Source: Candidatus Hydrogenedentota bacterium (lineage in GTDB: Bacteria; Hydrogenedentota; Hydrogenedentia; Hydrogenedentales; JAGMZX01). From it: a stretch of 43,347 nucleotides of DNA. The stretch covers positions 1 to 43,347 of the forward strand of contig JAKQEQ010000153.1 of the NCBI GenBank assembly GCA_029556545.1, in the 5' to 3' direction. Position 1 is the first letter of the stretch, and each line of letters starts with the position of its first letter. The translations under genes were made by a program, and so were the position numbers. Shown here in pieces: positions 1-8,713 of this stretch. The notes under the pieces were generated by a model that saw nothing but the letters and a program-made list of their open reading frames with translations, searched no databases and was not told where the DNA came from.

Positions 1-726
1 CCGGACCTTGTCGGGCTGACGGTGGAGGCGGCGGAGGCGGTGCTTGACGCGGCGCTGCTGGTGCTGGGCACAGTGACGGAGGAATCGAGCGAGACGGTTC
101 CGGCGGGCGAGATCATCAGCCAGTTGCCGTTGCCGGAACAGTTGATTTCCTGCTGGGCGTCGGTGGACGTGGTGGTTTCGACGGGTCCGGGGGCTGAAGG
201 CGAGGGCGAAGGGGAAGGCGAGGGTGAAGGTGAAGGTGAAGGTGAAGGTGAAGGCGAGGGCGAAGGCGAAGGCGAGGGCGAGGGCGAGGGCGAAGGCGAA
301 GGCGAGGGTGAAGGCGAGGGTGAGGGTGAAGGTGAAGGGGAAGGCGAGGGCGAAGGTGAGGGTGAGGGTGAGGGCGAAGGTGAGGGTGAAGGTGAAGGCG
401 AAGGCGACCCGTGCTTCAGCGAGTACCACACGGCGGACCAGTCACAGAACAACCTGATCGAGTTGACCGAGTTGCTGCGGGTAATCCAGTTCTACAACTC
501 GGGCGGTTTCCACTGTGCGGACGACCCGTCGAGCACGGAAGACGGGTACGTGCCAGGGCCGGACGCGGACCAGGATTGCTGCCCGCACGCGAGCGACTAC
601 GCGCCGCACAACTGGCAGATAGCCTTGACCGAGTTGTTGCGGGTAATCCAGTTCTACAACTTCCCCGGCTACCACTACTGCCCGGACGAGGGCACGGAGG
701 ATGGTTTCTGCCCGGGACTGGCATAG
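1..726 (+). CDS. PASTA-domain surface protein with Glu-Gly linker and EF-hand-like C-terminal repeats (5' partial)
   Basis: The frame is open to the first base of the window, so the N-terminus lies outside. The visible part starts with most of a PASTA domain (PDLVGLTVEAAEAVL, then VPAGEIISQ and VDVVVSTGP). A linker of about 70 residues of almost pure Gly-Glu follows. Two copies of a module then end the protein, each built as a loop plus LTELLRVIQFYN and a Cys/His/Asp-rich tail ending EDGY-VPG or EDGF-CPG. In the first copy the loop DQSQNNLIELTE fits a 12-residue EF-hand calcium loop (D1, S3, N5, I8, E12). PASTA domains usually bind or space surface polymers. The linker and module look like a surface-display or dockerin-like tail. 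The binding partner is unknown; the export route cannot be seen. Confidence 0.75.
   Translation, partial: PDLVGLTVEAAEAVLDAALLVLGTVTEESSETVPAGEIISQLPLPEQLISCWASVDVVVSTGPGAEGEGEGEGEGEGEGEGEGEGEGEGEGEGEGEGEGEGEGEGEGEGEGEGEGEGEGEGEGEGEGEGEGEGEGDPCFSEYHTADQSQNNLIELTELLRVIQFYNSGGFHCADDPSSTEDGYVPGPDADQDCCPHASDYAPHNWQIALTELLRVIQFYNFPGYHYCPDEGTEDGFCPGLA
196..405 (+). repeat. GGCGAR/GGTGAR hexanucleotide tandem repeat encoding (Gly-Glu)n
   Basis: About 35 in-frame units of a six-base repeat, varying only at synonymous third positions (GGC, GGT, GGG with GAA or GAG). The variation shows that selection keeps the Gly-Glu repeat at the protein level rather than the DNA repeat alone. It forms an acidic, probably unstructured spacer in the surface protein. 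Confidence 0.95.
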
Positions 727-765
727 GTCATCGCCCTTTAGGGTGACGCGACAACAGCGATAACA

Positions 766-810
766 ACGGGCGGTCCGGCCCCATCGGGAACGATGGATCG
801 GGCCGCCCGT
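766..810. terminator. Hairpin between convergent genes, possible bidirectional terminator
   Basis: The arms ACGGGCGG and CCGCCCGT pair at the base, and CATCG/CGATG pair near the loop, with a short mismatched middle. It lies in the 117 bp between the stop of the PASTA protein and the stop of the convergent ROK kinase. There is no clean T-run on either side, so intrinsic termination is likely but not certain. Confidence 0.5.
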
Positions 811-843
811 CATGTCTGAGCCGGGGCGCGAAGTGGCCGTGAT

Positions 844-1740
844 CTATCCCAGAGTGGCTTCCTGCGCGAGCGCGATGGCGCCGAGCACCCCCGCGCGGTT
901 GCCCAGCCCGGGGGACACGAGGAATCCGTCAATGTCTTCCATAAGTGTCGGTTGCCGGATGTAGTTGTTGAGGAGGCGCAGGACGCGTTCGCGGATACGC
1001 GGCAGCAGGTGGGCCTGATCCATGACCCCGCCGCCGAGGATGATGCGTTGCGGGGAGAGTATGTATATCTGCGGCACAAGACCGTGGGCGAGATAGTCCG
1101 CCTCGAGTTCCCAGGCGGGATGCTCGGGAGGAAGGGTGTCCGCGGGACGCCCGCAGCGCGCCTCGAGGGCCGGCCCCGAGGCAAGTCCCTCGAGACAGTC
1201 CGCGTGATACGGGCATATGCCGGGGAACGGGTCGCGCGCGCGGTCGTGGGGCACAAAGACGTGGCCCATCTCGGGATGCATCAGGCCGTGCAGCAGTTTG
1301 CCGTTTACCATGGCCCCGCCGCCAATACCCGTCCCCACCGTCAGATAGACGAACGTATCGAGTCCCCGCGCGGCGCCCCAACGCGCCTCGGCCAAGGCGG
1401 CGCCGTTGACGTCGGTGTCGAATGCCACGGGCACGCCCAGGGCTTCGCGCACGGGCCCCGCGAGATCGACATGCGCCCAGCCGGGCTTGGGCGTGGTGGT
1501 GATGTATCCGAAGGTCGGCGACGCCGGGTTTGGGTCCACCGGCCCGAAGGAGGCGATGCCGACGGCCGCGATCTCGCCGTGCGCCGCCCGCTGCTCCCGG
1601 AGAAACGCTATGGCCCGCGAAATCGTCTCGTCGGGCGTCGTCGTCGGGAAGCGTGTCTCGGCCAGCATCGTGTCCGGACCCGAGGCCACGGCGCACACGA
1701 ATTTCGTTCCGCCCGCTTCCATGCCGGCCCAGAGGGTCAT
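844..1740 (-). CDS. ROK-family fructokinase-like sugar kinase
   Basis: This 298-residue protein is a cytoplasmic sugar kinase that phosphorylates a hexose with ATP. The N-terminal phosphate loop reads [11 protein letters not shown] (residues 8-18). The catalytic Asp is in [12 protein letters not shown] (D110). The ROK zinc site is complete: H160 in EMGHVF, then C176, H179 and C182 in [10 protein letters not shown], the form seen in Bacillus fructokinases such as YdhR/GmuE. Fructose or mannose is therefore the best guess for the substrate. The ATG is preceded by GGGGAG at good spacing. A much longer open frame continues upstream on this strand, but that part is antisense to the GH4 gene and is not real. 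It diverges from the GH4 glycosidase, which could supply its sugar. Confidence 0.88.
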   Translation of the reverse strand: MTLWAGMEAGGTKFVCAVASGPDTMLAETRFPTTTPDETISRAIAFLREQRAAHGEIAAVGIASFGPVDPNPASPTFGYITTTPKPGWAHVDLAGPVREALGVPVAFDTDVNGAALAEARWGAARGLDTFVYLTVGTGIGGGAMVNGKLLHGLMHPEMGHVFVPHDRARDPFPGICPYHADCLEGLASGPALEARCGRPADTLPPEHPAWELEADYLAHGLVPQIYILSPQRIILGGGVMDQAHLLPRIRERVLRLLNNYIRQPTLMEDIDGFLVSPGLGNRAGVLGAIALAQEATLG

Positions 1741-1767
1741 ATTGCGTTCTCCCCGTTTGACGGGGGC

Positions 1768-1798
1768 ATCGTAGCAATTCGAGGGAAGGCGAATGCAA
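1768..1798 (-). promoter_or_regulatory. Candidate extended -10 promoter for the ROK kinase
   Basis: On the minus strand TTGCAT is followed after 19 bases by TGC-TACGAT, an extended -10 element (TGn before the hexamer). Transcription would start about 20 bases before the kinase ATG. The spacer is slightly long, but the extended -10 compensates in primary-sigma promoters. Confidence 0.45.
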
Positions 1799-1841
1799 GC
1801 TTTCACAGCGCCTCGGGCAAGAGAAGCACTTGAGAATGAAA

Positions 1842-1892
1842 GGGACCAGAGGGACCAGAAGGACCGAAGGGACCAAAGTGGCCAAAGGGACG
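1842..1892 (+). repeat. GGGACCARA 9-bp tandem array
   Basis: Five to six imperfect 9-base units (GGGACCAGA twice, AGGACCGAA, GGGACCAAA, GTGGCCAAA, then GGGACGCGG) lie in the 297-bp gap between the divergent ROK kinase and GH4 genes. The units share the GGACC core and 9-bp period of the arrays at 32.8 and 33.1 kb, which suggests one repeat family. Apart from this array and the kinase promoter, I see no gene in this gap. Confidence 0.75.
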
Positions 1893-2037
1893 CGGCGCGG
1901 CACGCGCAATGCGACATCGTGTGTGCCGACCCGACCTCGGCATGCCTCTCGAAACATCGACAGAGCACGTGGTAGTCTACGCTGGAATGCAGGTTGTATC
2001 GGCAACGACGCCAACCGCCCAGCAGGAGGAACATGCG

Positions 2038-3465
2038 ATGCCGAAGATAGCGATGATTGGCGCGGGCAGCATTGTGTTCGCGAAGACGTTGTTCATGGAC
2101 ATTGTGGCGACGCCTGCGCTGCGAAACAGCGAGTTCCGGTTCATGAGCCGGACGCGGCCCAAGCTTGAGCGGTTGAAGACGTTCGCCGACAAGGTGATTG
2201 CGGAGAACGGGATCGGCGCGACGGCGCACATCACGCTCGATCGGCGCGAGGCGCTGCGAGACGCGGATTACGTGATCGTGATGCTCCAGATCGGCGGGGT
2301 GGACGCCTTCGAGATGGATTACCAGATTCCGTTGCGGCACGGGGTGGACCAGTGCATCGCGGACACGCTGGGGCCGGGCGGGGTCTTCCGCACGCTGCGC
2401 ACCGCGCCGGTGATGATGGACATCGCGCGCGAGATGCGGGAACTCTGCCCGGACGCCTACCTGCTGAATTACGTGAACCCGATGGCGACGGTGTGCTGGG
2501 CGCTGGGGAAAGTGCCGGAGACGAAATTCGTGGGGTTGTGCCACGGGGTGCAGACGACGCTCGATTTGATCTCGGGCTACGTCGGCGTACCGAAGGACGA
2601 GATCGATTATCTCGCGGCGGGAATCAACCACATGGGCTGGTTTCTTCGCCTGGAGCACCGCGGCAAGGACCTCTACCCCCTGTTCAAGGAGCGGTGCGAA
2701 CAACCCGAGTACTACATCAACGAAAAGGTGCGCATCGAAACGATGCGGCACATGGGCTATTTCATGACGGAGAGCACGGGGCATCTGTCGGAGTATCTGC
2801 CGTGGTTCCGCAGCAGCAAGTATGCGCTCGATCTCTACTGCGACGAGCCCTCCTTCGGGGGCGAAAGCGGCGCGTATTACAAGTGGTGCCGCCTTATCGC
2901 GGACAAGCTCGAGAACGTCGACATGCTCGCGTCGGAACCGACGAAGATCGACAAACGAAGCGTCGAGTATTGCTCGTACATTCTCGAGGCGCTCGAGTCG
3001 GGGAAGACCTTCAAGTTCCAGGGCAACGTGCGGAACGACCACTACATCACGAACCTGCCCGTAGGCTGCTGCGCGGAAACCCCCGTGTTCGCGGACAAGA
3101 TGGGCCTGCACCCGACGGTCGTGGGAGATCTCCCGCCACAATGTGCCGCCTTGAACATGCTGAACGTGAATACGCAAGGGTTGGCCGTCGAGGCGGCGAT
3201 TACGGGCGACCCCGAACTCGCGATGGCCGCTTGCGCCGTGGACCCGCTCACGAGCGCGTGCCTGACGCTCAAGCAGGTGCGCGACATGGTCGGCGAGATG
3301 CTCGAGGCGGAGGCGCGGTGGCTGCCGCAATTCGAAGGGCGGAAACTGCACCCGGCACCGATTATCTCGACGCCGCCGGGCACGAAACACGCGCAAGTGC
3401 CGCTTGATCCCGCGCTGGCCGTGGTGCACCGCTTCGGCGAACTGGCGGAGAAGGCCGGAGGGTAG
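2038..3465 (+). CDS. Glycoside hydrolase family 4 (alpha-galactosidase/alpha-glucosidase type)
   Basis: This 475-residue cytoplasmic enzyme is of the NAD- and Mn-dependent GH4 family, which cleaves glycosides by an oxidation-elimination mechanism. A Rossmann motif opens the protein (MIGAGSIVF, residues 6-14). NPM (147-149) follows, then the metal ligands C168-H169 in GLCHGVQ and N197-H198 in AGINHMGWF. Both ligand motifs are the hallmarks of the family. The length matches MelA/AglA-type members. The chosen ATG has AGGAGGA eight bases upstream; the frame stays open further upstream but without a comparable site. The CHG form resembles MelA-like alpha-galactosidases, but substrate choice in GH4 cannot be read safely from sequence. 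The gene ends 12 bases before the convergent IolE-like gene. Confidence 0.9.
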   Translation: MPKIAMIGAGSIVFAKTLFMDIVATPALRNSEFRFMSRTRPKLERLKTFADKVIAENGIGATAHITLDRREALRDADYVIVMLQIGGVDAFEMDYQIPLRHGVDQCIADTLGPGGVFRTLRTAPVMMDIAREMRELCPDAYLLNYVNPMATVCWALGKVPETKFVGLCHGVQTTLDLISGYVGVPKDEIDYLAAGINHMGWFLRLEHRGKDLYPLFKERCEQPEYYINEKVRIETMRHMGYFMTESTGHLSEYLPWFRSSKYALDLYCDEPSFGGESGAYYKWCRLIADKLENVDMLASEPTKIDKRSVEYCSYILEALESGKTFKFQGNVRNDHYITNLPVGCCAETPVFADKMGLHPTVVGDLPPQCAALNMLNVNTQGLAVEAAITGDPELAMAACAVDPLTSACLTLKQVRDMVGEMLEAEARWLPQFEGRKLHPAPIISTPPGTKHAQVPLDPALAVVHRFGELAEKAGG

Positions 3466-3477
3466 GCGGGGCCGCGC

Positions 3478-4410
3478 TTACAGGCCGAGGCCACGCAGAA
3501 ATTCGCGGTTGCGGCGGGCGCTGTCGCGGGGCGCGCCCATGCCGGGGAGCACGTCCTGCTCGACGCAAATCCAGCCATCGTAGGCGCGGTCGCGCAGCCA
3601 CGCGCTGCCGCGGGCGAAATCGCAGCAGCCTTGCCCGAGTTCACAGAACACGCCTTGGGCTACCGCCTCGAAGTAGTCCAATCTCTGTTCGCGCACACGC
3701 GCGGCGACTTCCGGCGCGCAGTCCTTGTAGTGCATGTACCAGATACGATCCGCGAAGCGGTCCAGACCTTCGAGCACGGCGTCCGTCGCGGGTGATCCGG
3801 TCCCGAGCGCGTAATGACCCGTGTCAAAGACCAGACCGAGAAGTTCCGGGTCGGTGCGGCGCATCAGTGCGGCGATTTCGTCCGGCGTCTCGACGTAACC
3901 CGCGCAATGATGATGGAACACGGTGCGGAGCCCGGTATCGTCGCGCACGGCGCGCGCGACCTCTTCCGCGCCCGCCGCGAAGACCGCCCATTCGTCCGCG
4001 CTTAATGCGAGGTCCGCCGTGACGCGGCCCGCGTTCTGTGTGCGCGCCGGCACGGTCCCGTTCTCGTCCGCAAGAACCAGGCACGGGGCATAGTCGGGCG
4101 CGGCGACGGCGGCGAGGAGGCGGGCCGTGCGGACGGCGACGGCGGTCCCCGGCGCGTGGCGCTCCTTATGTTTCAATGCGACGGGCACGAACGCGCCGAG
4201 CATGGTGAGGGAACGGCGTTCGAGTTCCGCGCGCAGGGCGCCCGGCACCGTAGGCATATAGCCCCAGTCGCCGAGTTCCGTGCCGGCGTATCCGGTTTCG
4301 GCGAGTTCATCGAGCATTTGGGCATAACCGATTCCCTTGCCTTCCATGCCTTCAAATTCGAGACTGCCCCATGAACAGGGCGCGTTTCCGATGCGTATGG
4401 ATGCGGACAT
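3478..4410 (-). CDS. Sugar phosphate isomerase/epimerase, IolE (inosose dehydratase)-like
   Basis: This 310-residue TIM-barrel protein of the xylose-isomerase-like superfamily begins GNAPCSWGSLEFEG, very close to the opening of inosose dehydratase IolE. Metal-site motifs follow: FHHHCAGYVETPDE, FDTGHYALG, WYMHYKDCAPE and, near the end, GWICVEQD, giving the usual Glu-Asp-His-Glu metal set. IolE acts in myo-inositol breakdown, but no other iol gene is present apart from two Gfo/Idh/MocA proteins elsewhere in the window. A related sugar epimerase function is equally possible. The ATG has GAGGTGA seven bases upstream and a candidate extended -10 promoter. Confidence 0.8.
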   Translation of the reverse strand: MSASIRIGNAPCSWGSLEFEGMEGKGIGYAQMLDELAETGYAGTELGDWGYMPTVPGALRAELERRSLTMLGAFVPVALKHKERHAPGTAVAVRTARLLAAVAAPDYAPCLVLADENGTVPARTQNAGRVTADLALSADEWAVFAAGAEEVARAVRDDTGLRTVFHHHCAGYVETPDEIAALMRRTDPELLGLVFDTGHYALGTGSPATDAVLEGLDRFADRIWYMHYKDCAPEVAARVREQRLDYFEAVAQGVFCELGQGCCDFARGSAWLRDRAYDGWICVEQDVLPGMGAPRDSARRNREFLRGLGL

Positions 4411-4437
4411 AGCGAATCACCTCATGAGTTGACGGGC

Positions 4438-4446
4438 AGCATAGCA
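4438..4446 (-). promoter_or_regulatory. Candidate extended -10 (TGCTATGCT) for the IolE-like gene
   Basis: The minus strand reads TGC-TATGCT, a good extended -10 element, placed so that the transcript would start about 20 bases before the ATG. No convincing -35 is visible. Confidence 0.4.
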
Positions 4447-4485
4447 TGGCCGGGGAATGGGGGACACTCCCGCGCGCCATGCGGG

Positions 4486-4514
4486 TTGAACGCTCGCGTC
4501 CGCACACCTATGAT
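4486..4514 (+). promoter_or_regulatory. Sigma-70-type promoter for the DegT aminotransferase gene
   Basis: TTGAAC and TATGAT are separated by exactly 17 bases, each one base off consensus. Transcription would start near 4521, giving a leader of about 100 bases before the ATG at 4624. Confidence 0.6.
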
Positions 4515-4623
4515 ACGAACGAGATGCCCGAACAAGACCATGGGGAAGTCTCCAGCAGCGCTGTCCGGGTTGCGTTTCCCGTTTTTCCCGCGGTTACGAC
4601 ACATTGACGGAGGGTCATGTTCT

Positions 4624-5808
4624 ATGGAGCGCGGCTTGCCCAAGGCGTACGAGGAGATCGCCCGCGCGCATGCGCGTCCCGAGCGGGTATACGTGACGCG
4701 GCCCGCGATGCCTTCACTCGAATCGTTTCAAGCGCACGTCGCGGGCATTTGGGAACGACGCTGGCTCACAAACGCGGGGCGACTGCACGGGGAGTTGGAG
4801 GGCCGCCTCGCCGAGTACTTGGGCGCGCCGCACCTCAGTCTGTTCTGCAACGGGACCATTGCGCTGCTCGCGGCGCTGCGGCTTCTCAAGATCGAGGGGG
4901 GCGAGGTCGTGACGACGCCGTTTACGTTTCCGGCAACGGCGCACGCGCTGACGTGGATGGGGTTGCGCCCGGTGTTCTGCGACATCGATCCCGTCACGCT
5001 CAACCTGGACCCTGGGCGTATCGAGGCGGCGATCACGCCGGAAACGAGGGCCATCCTGCCGGTCCACGTCTACGGCATCCCCTGCGACGTGGACGCGATT
5101 CAAGGCATCGCCGACCGGCGAGGGATCCGCGTGCTCTACGATGCGGCGCATACGTTTGGCGCACGGTTTCGCGGCCGCGCGCTTGCGGCCTATGGCGACG
5201 CGGCCATGCTCAGTTTCCACGCAACGAAGCTGTTCTCGACCATCGAGGGCGGGGCCCTCGTCGTGCCCGACGCGGCGCGCAAGCGGGAGGTGGACCTGCT
5301 CAAGAACTTCGGGATCGTGGATGCCGAGACGGTTGCAGTGCCGGGCATCAATGGGAAGATGAACGAGTTTCAGGCGGCCTTCGGTCTGCTGCACCTCGAA
5401 CAGGTGGATCGCGAGATCGCCGCGCGACGCGCCATTGCCCAGGTCTATCGCGACGGGCTTGGCGAGGTGCCGGGCATTACGCTGCCGTCCGAGCCCGCAG
5501 ACCTCGAACAAAACTACGCCTACTTCCCTATTTTTGTGGACCCGGCAGCGTTCGGGATGTCCCGGGACGACTTGCACCGGTGCATGCTGTGGGCCAACAT
5601 CGAGCCGCGCAAGTATTTCCACCCGCTGTGCAGCCGCTACCCCTGCTATCGGGAACTTCCCTCGGCGCGGCCGGAACTGCTCCCGGTGGCGGAGCGCGCC
5701 GCCGAACGGGTGCTGTGCCTGCCGGTCTACAGCGAACTGCCGCTAGATGCGGTCCGCGACGTCTGCGCCCTGACACGGGAATTGCAGGAAGCGGCAGGCG
5801 CCGGATAA
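4624..5808 (+). CDS. DegT/DnrJ/EryC1/StrS-family sugar aminotransferase
   Basis: This 394-residue PLP enzyme moves an amino group to a nucleotide-linked keto-sugar during surface polysaccharide or antigen synthesis. The PLP-site pattern is clear: FCNGTIALLAAL near residues 74-85, TTPFTFPATAHAL, DIDPVTLNLDP, the PLP-contacting YDAAHTFG (D173), and the Schiff-base lysine K202 in SFHATKLF. The NGKMNEFQAAFGLLHLEQ segment is also typical. The start has GACGGAGGG upstream. Overall form resembles VioA/FdtB-type enzymes, but the exact sugar is not readable. It converges on the GT2 gene with only 19 bases between stops. Confidence 0.88.
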   Translation: MERGLPKAYEEIARAHARPERVYVTRPAMPSLESFQAHVAGIWERRWLTNAGRLHGELEGRLAEYLGAPHLSLFCNGTIALLAALRLLKIEGGEVVTTPFTFPATAHALTWMGLRPVFCDIDPVTLNLDPGRIEAAITPETRAILPVHVYGIPCDVDAIQGIADRRGIRVLYDAAHTFGARFRGRALAAYGDAAMLSFHATKLFSTIEGGALVVPDAARKREVDLLKNFGIVDAETVAVPGINGKMNEFQAAFGLLHLEQVDREIAARRAIAQVYRDGLGEVPGITLPSEPADLEQNYAYFPIFVDPAAFGMSRDDLHRCMLWANIEPRKYFHPLCSRYPCYRELPSARPELLPVAERAAERVLCLPVYSELPLDAVRDVCALTRELQEAAGAG

Positions 5809-5827
5809 GGGCCGCGAACGCGGCGAT

Positions 5828-6787
5828 TCAGCTTGTGGGCGGATCGCGGCGGATGCGCTCGCGCACGATGTATTTGGGCACGTTGCGGCTTGCGCGGAAG
5901 CTGCGGATCGTGAATTCGCCGATCATGCACAGGCAGCCGAGCAACACGAGGAAGGCAATCATAAGGGCGTTCAGGAGCAGACCGGGCGTGACCTCGCGCA
6001 GCACCTGGAAGGGCGTGAACCACCCGCCGATGACGCGAAGCATGAACAGGGCCGCGAGCGCCAGGGCGCCGATACCGAGGTACTGGAACGGCTTCTCCGT
6101 CATGATCACCATTTGATCCATCTGGTAGTTCCAGAGCTTCTTGAAGGTCCAGCCGGACTTGCCGTGCTTGCGCGGGGCGTGCGCGACGGGCACCTCCTTG
6201 CAGCGCGCGCTTGCGGCAATGGCCGTGACGGGGTTGAACACGTTCAAGGGGCCGAAGGAGAACGCGCGAATCAGCTTGCCGTTGTAGAGTTTGAACGTGC
6301 AGCCGAAATCGCGGAACTTGGTGCCGGAGGCCTTGCGCATGATGATGTTGGCCAGCACCGACGGCCATTGGCGCAAGAGGGAATCCTTGCGGTCTTTCCG
6401 GTAGCCGCTGACCACGTCATAGCCCTTGTCGTATTCGGCGAGGAGGATCGGGAGGTCAGCGGGGTCAAGCTGCAGATCACTGTCCATCGACAGCATCACG
6501 GCGCCGTGGGCCTCGCATATCGCGGCGGTGACGGCGGCGGGCTGCCCCGCGTTCTTGAACATGTCGATGATACACGTCACATGCGGATCGCGATCGAAGA
6601 TGGCCCTTAACTTATCGAACGTGCGGTCCGTGCTGCCGTCGTTCACGAGAATGATCTCGTAGGAACGGCCCGAAGCTTCGAGGGCCGCCGAGAGTTTCGC
6701 GTGAAACTCGTCGATGGTCTTCTCCTCGAAGTAGCACGTGATTAACGCCGAGATTTCCGGCCCCGTTTCCCGCTCTTGTCCGTTCAT
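5828..6787 (-). CDS. Family 2 glycosyltransferase, polyprenyl-phosphate sugar transferase type
   Basis: This 319-residue enzyme has a GT-A domain with EIILVNDGSTD and a DxD-type metal site in SMDSDLQLDP, followed by two hydrophobic segments near the C-terminus (around GIGALALAALFMLRVIGG and LLLNALMIAFLVLLGC). This is the build of DPM1/ArnC/GtrB-like enzymes, which load a sugar onto polyprenyl phosphate at the inner membrane for use by GT-C enzymes. A possible GT-C partner is encoded at 11.3-12.9 kb. The ATG at 6787 was chosen; a TTG nine codons upstream is possible but neither has a strong ribosome binding site. It lies 64 bases after the Gfo/Idh/MocA gene and is probably co-transcribed with it. 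Confidence 0.83.
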   Translation of the reverse strand: MNGQERETGPEISALITCYFEEKTIDEFHAKLSAALEASGRSYEIILVNDGSTDRTFDKLRAIFDRDPHVTCIIDMFKNAGQPAAVTAAICEAHGAVMLSMDSDLQLDPADLPILLAEYDKGYDVVSGYRKDRKDSLLRQWPSVLANIIMRKASGTKFRDFGCTFKLYNGKLIRAFSFGPLNVFNPVTAIAASARCKEVPVAHAPRKHGKSGWTFKKLWNYQMDQMVIMTEKPFQYLGIGALALAALFMLRVIGGWFTPFQVLREVTPGLLLNALMIAFLVLLGCLCMIGEFTIRSFRASRNVPKYIVRERIRRDPPTS

Positions 6788-6851
6788 GACCGTTGTCCGC
6801 AATGTCGTGGCCAAGCGCGCGTCCGCGCAATGAACCGGTTGTCGCCGCCCG

Positions 6852-7904
6852 TCAGGCGAGACGCACTTCCTTGCCGCTCGCGGCGCTTCGATACAGGCCG
6901 TCGAGAATCGTGATCACATCCAGGGAGTGTTCGGCGGGAACGGGCGAGGGCTTGCCCTCGACGACCGCCTCCGCGAACGCCATGCATTCAAGGGCGTGGG
7001 GCTCGATGCCAGACGTGCTGAGGACTTGGGTGTTGCTGTGCTGCTTCGCCTTGTAGTCCGTGGTCAGAATCTCGTTGTCGGGCCAGTGCGCTCCGCCCTT
7101 TTCGCCGTACAGCCACATCTGCATGTCTTCGCTTGTCGTCTTGTGATGCAGCAGCCAGGCGACTTCGAGCACGAGCGTGGCGCCGTTCGCGAAGCGCACC
7201 ATCGCCGCGGCGAACTCTTCAACGTCCCAGCTTTTCGGAATCGGGCCGCCCCAGTCGCTGTAGCATCCGGGCTGCTTCGAGAGCCGCCGCTGCGTTACAC
7301 CGGAGACGGCCACCGGTCGCGGATGGCCGAGCATCCAGAGCGTCAAGTCGAGAATGTGCACGCCGATGTCGATGCAGGGGCCGCCGCCGCTGTGCTTCTT
7401 CTGGATAAAGCCGGGTCGGGTCGGCGCGCCGCTGCGGCGCAGCATCCAGCTGCGGGCGTGGTAGACCTCGCCGAGCGTTCCCTTGTCGATGACTTTCTTC
7501 AGCGCCTGCGCGCTGCTCTGGAACCGGAAATGCTGCGCAGTCATGAGGAGTTTGCCGCTCTTGTCGCGGGCGGCGATCATCCGTCGGATGTCCTTCGGCG
7601 TGGGGGCGAGTGGTTTCTCGCACAGGACATGCTTGCCGGTCTGGAGCGCCGCGACGGTCAACGGCGCGTGGCAGGCGTTCGGCGTGCAGATATCGACGAT
7701 ATCGATGTCCTTGCAGCGGATCAGGTCAAGCGGGTCCTGGTACAGGCGGTCTATTCCGAGTTCGTCGCCCTTCTGTCGGAGGACCTGCTTGTCCACGTCG
7801 GCAAGGGCGACGATTTCGGTATGCGGGCTCTGGCGCCACCCCGGGAAATGGGTCTTGGCGATCCCTGCGAGTCCGATTACACCTACCTTCAACTTCTTCG
7901 ACAT
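6852..7904 (-). CDS. Gfo/Idh/MocA-family oxidoreductase
   Basis: This 350-residue NAD(P)-dependent sugar or inositol dehydrogenase is probably cytoplasmic. The N-terminal Rossmann motif reads GVIGLAGIAKTHFPGW. The family signature with its catalytic lysine is CEKPLAPT, preceded by DICTPNACHAP. GGGPCIDIGVHILDL supplies the conserved Asp and His of the second domain. No export signal is present, unlike the second family member at 18.1 kb. GGAAGGGGAA precedes the ATG. The gene heads a likely two-gene unit with the GT2 gene downstream. Substrate is not readable. Confidence 0.87.
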   Translation of the reverse strand: MSKKLKVGVIGLAGIAKTHFPGWRQSPHTEIVALADVDKQVLRQKGDELGIDRLYQDPLDLIRCKDIDIVDICTPNACHAPLTVAALQTGKHVLCEKPLAPTPKDIRRMIAARDKSGKLLMTAQHFRFQSSAQALKKVIDKGTLGEVYHARSWMLRRSGAPTRPGFIQKKHSGGGPCIDIGVHILDLTLWMLGHPRPVAVSGVTQRRLSKQPGCYSDWGGPIPKSWDVEEFAAAMVRFANGATLVLEVAWLLHHKTTSEDMQMWLYGEKGGAHWPDNEILTTDYKAKQHSNTQVLSTSGIEPHALECMAFAEAVVEGKPSPVPAEHSLDVITILDGLYRSAASGKEVRLA

Positions 7905-7943
7905 AACGATTCCCCTTCCGCGTTGGCGTGAATGCGTAGGGGC

Positions 7944-7972
7944 ATTCTACCTGAACCGGGAGGCGCTATGCA
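7944..7972 (-). promoter_or_regulatory. Candidate promoter for the Gfo/Idh/MocA-GT2 pair
   Basis: On the minus strand TGCATA and TAGAAT are 17 bases apart. The -10 is good (five of six), the -35 weak. Transcription would begin about 33 bases before the ATG at 7904. Confidence 0.35.
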
Positions 7973-8075
7973 CCATGCGCTACGCCGTATGGACAGCCAG
8001 AAGGGGACGCGCGCGGAGGCGGCGGTCCCTGAATGAGCGCGCCGGGGCGCGATCATGTGATCGTATCACTTATGC

Positions 8076-8699
8076 CTAACAGCTATATTTCTGGCGGAAT
8101 CGCACATGAGCCTCGGAGGCCTGCACCAACCCGGGAGCGTAGCCCCCGTCCTCAAGGTTGTCCCGCAAGCGATGCACCAGACGCCGAATCCAAGTCGGGC
8201 CGCCGGAAGTACCGGTCAGGTCTTCCAGCCGCCGCTTGATCTCGTGATGCGACTTCCAGGGAAGGCAATCGTCGCTACTCACGCCTTTCCCATCGAGCAA
8301 GATGTCCAGAAATAGTCCCACTGTCTTCGTGAGGCGAACGATCGGTCCGCCGTCGATGACCAGGTGGAAGCCGTCTCGCGGTCCGGCTCCGGTCGGCTGA
8401 AGAATCACCAGCCGCGCAGGGTTCGCGGGCGTTGTGCGCTTCTGGCGTGGGGGGCGCTTCTTCCGAGGCGAGGTTGCCGTGTTCTCCGGCGGCCTCGATT
8501 TTATGCTGTTGGACTTGTCGATACGGCGCATGTGGTTTACAATGGTGTCCGCCTCCTTGAGGAGCGCGTTGATCTTCCTGACGGTGTAATTCAGGTCATT
8601 GAGCAAGTCGGGAAGTTGCATATGAATCTCGAGCAGGTGCTCGTAGAGTTTCCAGAAGTGCTCGACGATCTTCTGATGTGTCTCAGGGTCCCATACCAT
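8076..8699 (-). CDS. Unrecognised protein: N-terminal coiled coil, basic linker, possible winged-helix C-terminus
   Basis: I do not recognise this 207-residue protein. Residues 5-60 form a helical, leucine-rich stretch likely to be a coiled coil. A basic Pro/Arg/Lys linker with RKKRPPRQKR follows. The last 110 residues (from VIDGGPIVRLTKTVGLFLDILL through WIRRLVHRLRDNLEDGGY) have the helix-helix-hairpin rhythm of an OmpR-type winged helix; RLVHRLRDNLE would be the recognition helix. DNA binding is inference. Translation looks strong: AAAGGAGG lies eight bases before the ATG and overlaps the stop of a 34-codon upstream frame. It diverges from a second candidate regulator at 9179. Confidence 0.6.
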   Translation of the reverse strand: MVWDPETHQKIVEHFWKLYEHLLEIHMQLPDLLNDLNYTVRKINALLKEADTIVNHMRRIDKSNSIKSRPPENTATSPRKKRPPRQKRTTPANPARLVILQPTGAGPRDGFHLVIDGGPIVRLTKTVGLFLDILLDGKGVSSDDCLPWKSHHEIKRRLEDLTGTSGGPTWIRRLVHRLRDNLEDGGYAPGLVQASEAHVRFRQKYSC

Positions 8700-8713
8700 G
8701 ATGCCTGCCTCCT

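Noticed and set aside
196-405. GGCGAA repeats as a possible CRISPR array
   Set aside because: Six-base in-frame units without spacers; they encode a Gly-Glu linker.
844-3429. One 861-codon open frame on the minus strand
   Set aside because: Only the last 298 codons (ROK kinase) are real; the rest is antisense to the GH4 gene, with Arg/His-rich composition and no family motif.
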